Below are positions 52,001 to 58,808 of a DNA stretch of 64,000 bases, piece after piece (positions within the stretch are counted from its first letter, which is position 1; each line of letters starts with the position of its first letter). Made by a program: the position numbers and the translations under genes. The stretch comes from Mesostigma viride (taxonomy: Eukaryota > Streptophyta > Mesostigmatophyceae > Mesostigmatales > Mesostigmataceae). The DNA lies in the NCBI GenBank assembly GCA_009746045.1, contig RPFO01000065.1:6334887-6398886 (forward strand), in the 5' to 3' direction. The notes under the pieces are model-generated. The model did not search any database and was not told the origin of the DNA. It was given only the letters and a program-made list of their open reading frames with translations.

Positions 52001-55000
52001 GCGCGCGCGCACGGGCGCATTTGGACGGTGTTCAGCGCGCGGCTGCGCGGCAAGCGGCTGGAGGACGTGATGGATGCTGCCGAGCTGAGGGAGATGCGCA
52101 GCTTCTGCAAGGTGGGGAGGTGGGGGGTGGGCTAGCCTTCTGCAAGGATGGATGGATGGCCGGTGCGAGGGGGAGCGTGGGGGGGAGGGGAGCGACGGGA
52201 GGTGCACACCCTGTGCAAGGTGCAGCTGCAGGGAACAGTTATGTGGGTGCAAGGGTGGGGGGGAGGAGTGGGGGCTGCGGGGGGCGCGGCTTCTGCAAAG
52301 CGGGGCGTTAGGGGTACTTTTGCCAGTGCAAAGGTGGAGTTGTTGGGGGGTGAGAAGTGTTGGGGGAGGGGGAAGGGAAGACAGCTAAGAGGGCGGGGGA
52401 GCGCAGGGTTTGCGTGGGCTTGGGGGGGGTGGGGGGGCGAGGTTGGATAGTGTATGGCCATTGGCGAGCTGCGTATCGGGTGGCTGACTGGCTGACTCTT
52501 CCATGCTGAGGGTTAGACTCCAGCTCGGAGGCCGACGCGAAAAGTCTGAAGTGCCAGGGCCGGGAGGAAGCATCCTACTTTCCTTGCCCTTTCCTGCCTT
52601 GCCTTGCCCAAGCTTTCTTTTCTGCCACGGGTGGTGGGCTGCCGGAGTGGCAAGTGTCACTGTGGGTCAAGCACGAGTTATGGTCTCATCCCATATTTAG
52701 CACAGTGCCTTTCCTCTTTCATTTCAGTACGCTCTGTCGCTATGCTAAACTGTGCACCTGCTCGTTTCCACATGGTCTATGTGCCTCTTCCTTGTTCGCA
52801 TCGGGTGCCTGTGGCCTCCAGTTGTCAGAGGCCCGTCTGCGTGCCGCCTTCAAAGGGTAAGTGATATAACTTGTCCCTGGTAGCAATGTGACTGCTCCCT
52901 TCTGGCGTCAACGAGCCAGTAAGCAGGTTTGAGCTACGGAGACCGAGGGCTCTGCATTACACATTAGTCATGAGGGTTCTGCATCGCACATTTGGCATGG
53001 GGGCCCTGCTGGATCGGTTCACGTCGAGTCGATAACGAATGCTTCGCGTCATGTTGATGGCAGCCACATGTAGCTAAGAAACCGGAAGCCTACCACTCTA
53101 CGTAGGGGTTGTTTTGTGATGTGGTACCATCAAAGCCTTTCGTGCGGGATGCTTTCGAATTGGGCCGCAGCTCCAGTCAGCTGATTGGGGCTGGGATGCC
53201 ATTGCCCTTTTTGGGTGTTGTTTGCTCAAATTTGTTGTCGGGATGCTGTTGGCCAAGCCTTGTATTTTACGTTCTTTACCTTGAACAAGATGCCTGTATT
53301 GGCAAGCTGGCTGCCATAGTGTCCATGAATGGGCCACTGTAGTGACTAGCAGGTCGCTGTAGCGACCCTCCCGGTTGTAAGCGCACTTGCGAGGATACTG
53401 ATGTTCAGACGTCTCTGTGCTGTTGACACGCGATCAAAGACGATCATTGTCACATTTATCATCAAAGGCACGCCTTGGGCAGTCCCGTCGGCCAAGTGGG
53501 TTCGCAGTTTCGTACATTCCGCCAAACGGACAAGCAGTTTAGCGTGGAAGGGGGGGGGGGGGGGGGGGGGGACAAGTTGATTAGAGAAAACAAGTAGGAA
53601 GGACAATACGTTTACTGTCTCCCTTCAGCCACGCCGAGTGTTCCCCCCCCCCATGCTCCCAAATCGTGTGCCGGGTCCCCACTGGCCAAACTTCTCTCCT
53701 CTCCTGTATTTGTGTGCATCCGCTGTCAACCTCGCTAGGCCGCTCACCCACGCATGCATGCAGACATGTCGCTTTGGCCGAGACGACCGTGTGCTACTGA
53801 CCCTCTCGATCTCTTGGCCCGTTAATTGACAGCTAATAGGGTGATGCGAGCTAGGCGCTTCTTTACGTGTGTTTCCTGCGCACCATGCGCGCGTGTGTAA
53901 AACCCCACTCAGTCCAGTGTTGGCCACCGTCTCCATGCCATGCTTCCATGCCATGTTTCTATCCCATGTTCCCATCCCGTGAAGTGCGCTTAGAAACTGC
54001 TCTTCAAACCATTCTTACACGTGCCTTCTAGACTCTCCATTTCAGGAGTCTTTTTTAAAAAGTCATTTTCCTGCCCTCTTGGCCCGCACGCGCACTGCCC
54101 TTTCATCTCTGCTGTGTCTGTTAAACCGTGCATGGAGCCATAGACTGCCCTTTTGCTCCTGCCAGCAGCACGGAGATTACGTCGTCATGTAAACTTCGTG
54201 TTCCAGTGTAACGTGAACCGCCTGTGCACTGCCCTTTTGTGCCTGCCTTTTGACCCGCTTGTGCAATGCCCATTACTTTGTTTCTTGCCACCAGCACGGA
54301 CATCAACTTTGGCCTGGAGACGCTCAAGGTGGAGGAGGTGCTGCAAGTGAACTTCGAGAGTCTGCGAGGCATCTTCCGCCACTACAGGCAAGCCCGCAGG
54401 AACAAGACATGTCATGAACAAAAGCGTAGGCAAGCTTGCAAGGTTTTGAGGCAGGAGGTTTCAGACACGGGTCCAAAAAATCCGTGTGTGGCGGCTCACG
54501 GGCTGGTCTCGCCGACTTGTTTCTCTACCCGTATCCCGTGCCCTTTTCGTCATGCTTCTCTACAGAATTTAATTATTGGAAGGACGCGGATGGTTAGTTC
54601 ATCTTTGATCAGTCAATCGAATATCCACGATTATGATAAACATCATGAGAATGCCTATCGCTGTCATCACCACTGCCATCGCCACCACCGCCACCCTTTG
54701 CTTACCCATCTCACAGCATCGTCCCCATCTACACATCTACCCCTGACAAACACGACTGGTGTTTATCATCCCCGATAACACCCTGTGTCCAGCACTGCTG
54801 CTGTTCTGTCCGATGCCCTCTTTTCCAAACTAGCGGGCTTTTGGGCAACCCTTTTGCGGGGTGCCTCGCCAAGGGGTTATGCTCATCTATTGTCCGTGCT
54901 ATCGCGGTTCACGTCCCCAAACCCCACCCCACTTTCGACCTCCCCGCCCTATCAACCATCCGACCCCAGCCCGATCCCCAGCCTCCATCGCATACCCCTT

Positions 55001-58000
55001 ATTCCTTATTCACCCAGCCCCCACCTCGCTCCATTTTTCACCCCACGACCCCACCCCGCTTCAAGCCCGCCAAGTCCCTGTTCTCCCCTCCACCCCATGG
55101 TACCCCGCACCTTGACGCCCCTCTTCTCACACCCACCTACTGTAGCCACCTCCTGACTCCTCCCACACCCACCCACCCGCCCCACACCCACAAACTCCAC
55201 CCACGAACACCACCACCTACACGCGCCACCACCCACGAGCCTGACGCTTCCCACACCCACATCATGGCACCGCATCTGCCCACCACACGCAAACACATGG
55301 ACGTCCCCCCACCCACCCACAGCATCACGGTCGGCACCTTCTGTTGATGTCCACCCATGAAAACCACTCCTCCTGACTCTGTCCGCACACATCCACACCC
55401 ACAATCCACGCACACACAATTCCACCACCTCTTGCAGCATCACAATCGGCACCGGCTCCAGCGCCGTGTCGGTGATCACGTCGGCGCAGTACTGGCGGCT
55501 GCTAAAGGACACGCACATCGCCACCAGCGCGCTGCAGGGGCACGTGTACGACACCATCTTCAAGCAGGTGCGGGTGGCAGAATACATTAGGAGCCATCCT
55601 CAAGCAGGTATGGGTGGGAATTAGATAAGGAACCACCTTCAAGCAGGTTGGTAGGCACCATCTTCAAGCAGGCGTGATGGGGGAATAGACAAGGAACCAT
55701 CTTAAAGAGCAGGTGAGTAGGCACCATCTTCAAGCAGGCGTGATGGGGGAATAGATAAGGAACCATCTTAAAGAGCAGTTGGGTGGGCACCATCTTCAAG
55801 CAGGCATGATGGGGGAATAGATAAGGAACCATCTTAAAGAGCAGGTGAGTAGGCACCATCTTCAAGCAGGTATGGGTGGGAAGTAGCGGAGGGCTCTTGT
55901 GCAAGCGGGTGCAGTTGGAAACCAGCCCATGTATCACCTGCATCAGTTTGCATGAGGTTGCAAGCCCGTGCTATTGGAAAACGGATGTGGCATTATCCAG
56001 GCTAGTGGGCGGGGGAATGGATAACGCGCCCGATCAAATTGGTCAATGTCGAGGTACAAGTCTATACTTGGTTTCTAGGCCTCATGGAGGCAACCCACTA
56101 CCAAATGGACCCCTAATTCCCTATTCCCAGCTGCTCCCAAGCTTACGATATATCGATGAGACAGCCAGCATGAATTGCAATTTGCATTCTCTTGCCCGCA
56201 TTCCTTGGGACCAAAAGAGCTGTTGAGAAAAGCAGTTGAGTGAGCCTGGTGTCATTCTCCCGTTGCTTGCAACCACCATGCCACGGTGACCATGTTGATT
56301 GCCACCATGTCCACCCCCTTCTTGCCCACCCTGCAGACCAGCCGGTGCGTGCTTGTCAACAGGCTAGCCTCACCCTGTATTGCTATCCACCATCCCTTGC
56401 CCCAGTTGCTCGCAACCACCTTTGCAACCACGACTCCCCTTCCTTGCCCCCGTCGCTCGCAGCTGGCGTGTGCTTGTCAACCGGCTAACCTTGCCCTGTG
56501 TCATCCTATCCAACACCATCCCTGGTCCCCGCTGCTTGCCACCACCTTGTGTGGATGTCCCTGGTGCTTCCCACCGTCCCGAGCAGCTGGCGCGCGCAGA
56601 GATCCCATCCTCGGGCGTGGGCAAGACACCGCCCAAGGGGGCCGCGGGCAGCACCAGGAGCAACGGGCTGGGCCCGGGTGACTTTGTGGACGCATTGCTG
56701 CGCATCGCGCACCTAAAGTACAAGTGCGTGAGGCGCGAATATTATCCTTAGGTGTATATAATAATGATATAGTAGTAGAATATTATTATGTATGTTTCCT
56801 ATGGGAAGGCCTGTCAATGTTACTCTTACACTAAACAGTTTGTGGACGCCTTGCGGCGCCTCGCACACGTCGTACAAGTGCGTGTGCTGCGGCGCATCGA
56901 CCACCGTTCAAATCAAGTACTAGTCGAGGTGCACTGGGTGGATGGGCCGTGGACATGTTTCTTACCTTGTAATCTCAAGCACGTCGACGTGTACGCGCGG
57001 TGGACTGTCCGCGCCTGTGAAGTTTTGTTATATATTGGGCCAGGGACCCTGGCGGTGTGCTCCACAAGGAATCTAGGCATAAAGCTCAAAATGTGGTGGG
57101 TGTCCTTAAGAGGCAGCCATGTTGGCCATCTTGGAAGGTCCGATGCACGGTCTTTCTGGGAAGAGCGGGGGTAGGCGGAATGGGGGGATGAGGGTGGGAG
57201 CTGTGCTCAGATTTGTGATGGGAGCTTAGCCTTGGAAGCAAATCCATGAATCCTCGAACTTGCTTGGACATGTCCCGTTTGCCTGCGTATGCCCATGTGG
57301 GGCTCTCAATGAGTCCATGTTTTGCTTTTTTTTCAGTCTCTGCCCTGTGATAGCGCTTGCCCACCTGCCCCTTCATAAGTAATATCGTTATAAATCACAA
57401 TCCCCCTTGTTTACTGTAATTTTTGTAGCTAACTTTCCCCTTGTCCATAAAAGTAAATTCCCCTTATCCATAATAGCATTTTCGATGTTAATGGCACAAT
57501 CCCCGCTTGTCCTCTATTCGACCTACCCCCTTTTTGATCTGCCCCCTTTGTCCACAATTCAATCCCCCGCCTTGCTCACTACTCAACCTCCTCCCCTCGT
57601 CAACCTTCACCCCTCGTGTACTACCCAAGCTCCCCGTCTTGTCCCCTAAACCTCATCCACGAAGCCTTCTCCACGAAACCTGCCCCCCCTCCTTCACAGC
57701 TCAACCTCCCCACTGATTCTTAATTCTTGCTCCCCCCCTCACCCACCGCCAGCGACTGGGACATGTTCCCCTGCGACCAGGTGCGCGCGCTGCTGCAGGA
57801 CAAGGTGGTCCGCAACGCGTACCAGAACACCGCCGACCTCTTCCGGTCCCAGCTAAGCACCGAGGAGGTAGGTGGTCATGATGACAGCTCTGGATATAAG
57901 AGGTGGGTGGGCATTATGACAGCTCTGGATATAAGAGGTGGGTGGGCATTATGACAGCTCTGGATATAAGAGGTAGGTGGTCATTATGACAGCTCGGGAT

Positions 58001-58744
58001 ATAAGAGGTAGGTGGTCATTATGACAGCTCTGGATATAAGAGGTAGGTGGTCATTATGACAGCTCTGGATATAAGAGGTGGGTGGTCATTATGACAGCTC
58101 TGGATATAAGAGGTGGGTGGGCATTATGACAGCTCGGCAAATCGGAGGTGGGTGGGCATTTGACAGCTCAGCATATACGAGGCGGGTGGGGACCATGATG
58201 AGGATAGCGGAGCACATCGTAGGCGTTGGGCACAGATGCAGCTCAGCACATTGTAGGTGGTGGGCACACCTGCATGTGCTGGTAGTTTCATGTCTAAGTC
58301 ATGGCGGAAAGGGATGATAAACGCCATGTTGCAGAGCTCACTCAACCATAGTATAGTCAGTGAATGATGGAACAACGGTGATTGGGGCGTGTGCCACCCC
58401 TGTCTGGGCACTTACAAAGTCATGGCGTGTGCGTTCTTCTCCTGGTGGTACCTTTTAGTAAGTACTTATCTAAACATTTTTACATGCATAGTGCCTGGAC
58501 ATCCATGTGTTCACCATGGCTGGAGTGCCCGGAGTGAAAGATTCGGACCCATCCATTCCATCCAATGCCTCGAAACCTACTTTATTTCCTGGCTCGGAAT
58601 GCACTCATTTCTTGAAGCCTTGTGCATCGTAAATCCATATTGTTCATTTTGTGTCATCCAACTAGACTGTCCTCATACCATGCTGCCCCCCGCTGCTTGT
58701 TCCTTCCGCTCCCCCACTTTCCCCCCCTCCTAACCCTTCTACCC

Positions 58745-58808
<64 letters not shown>

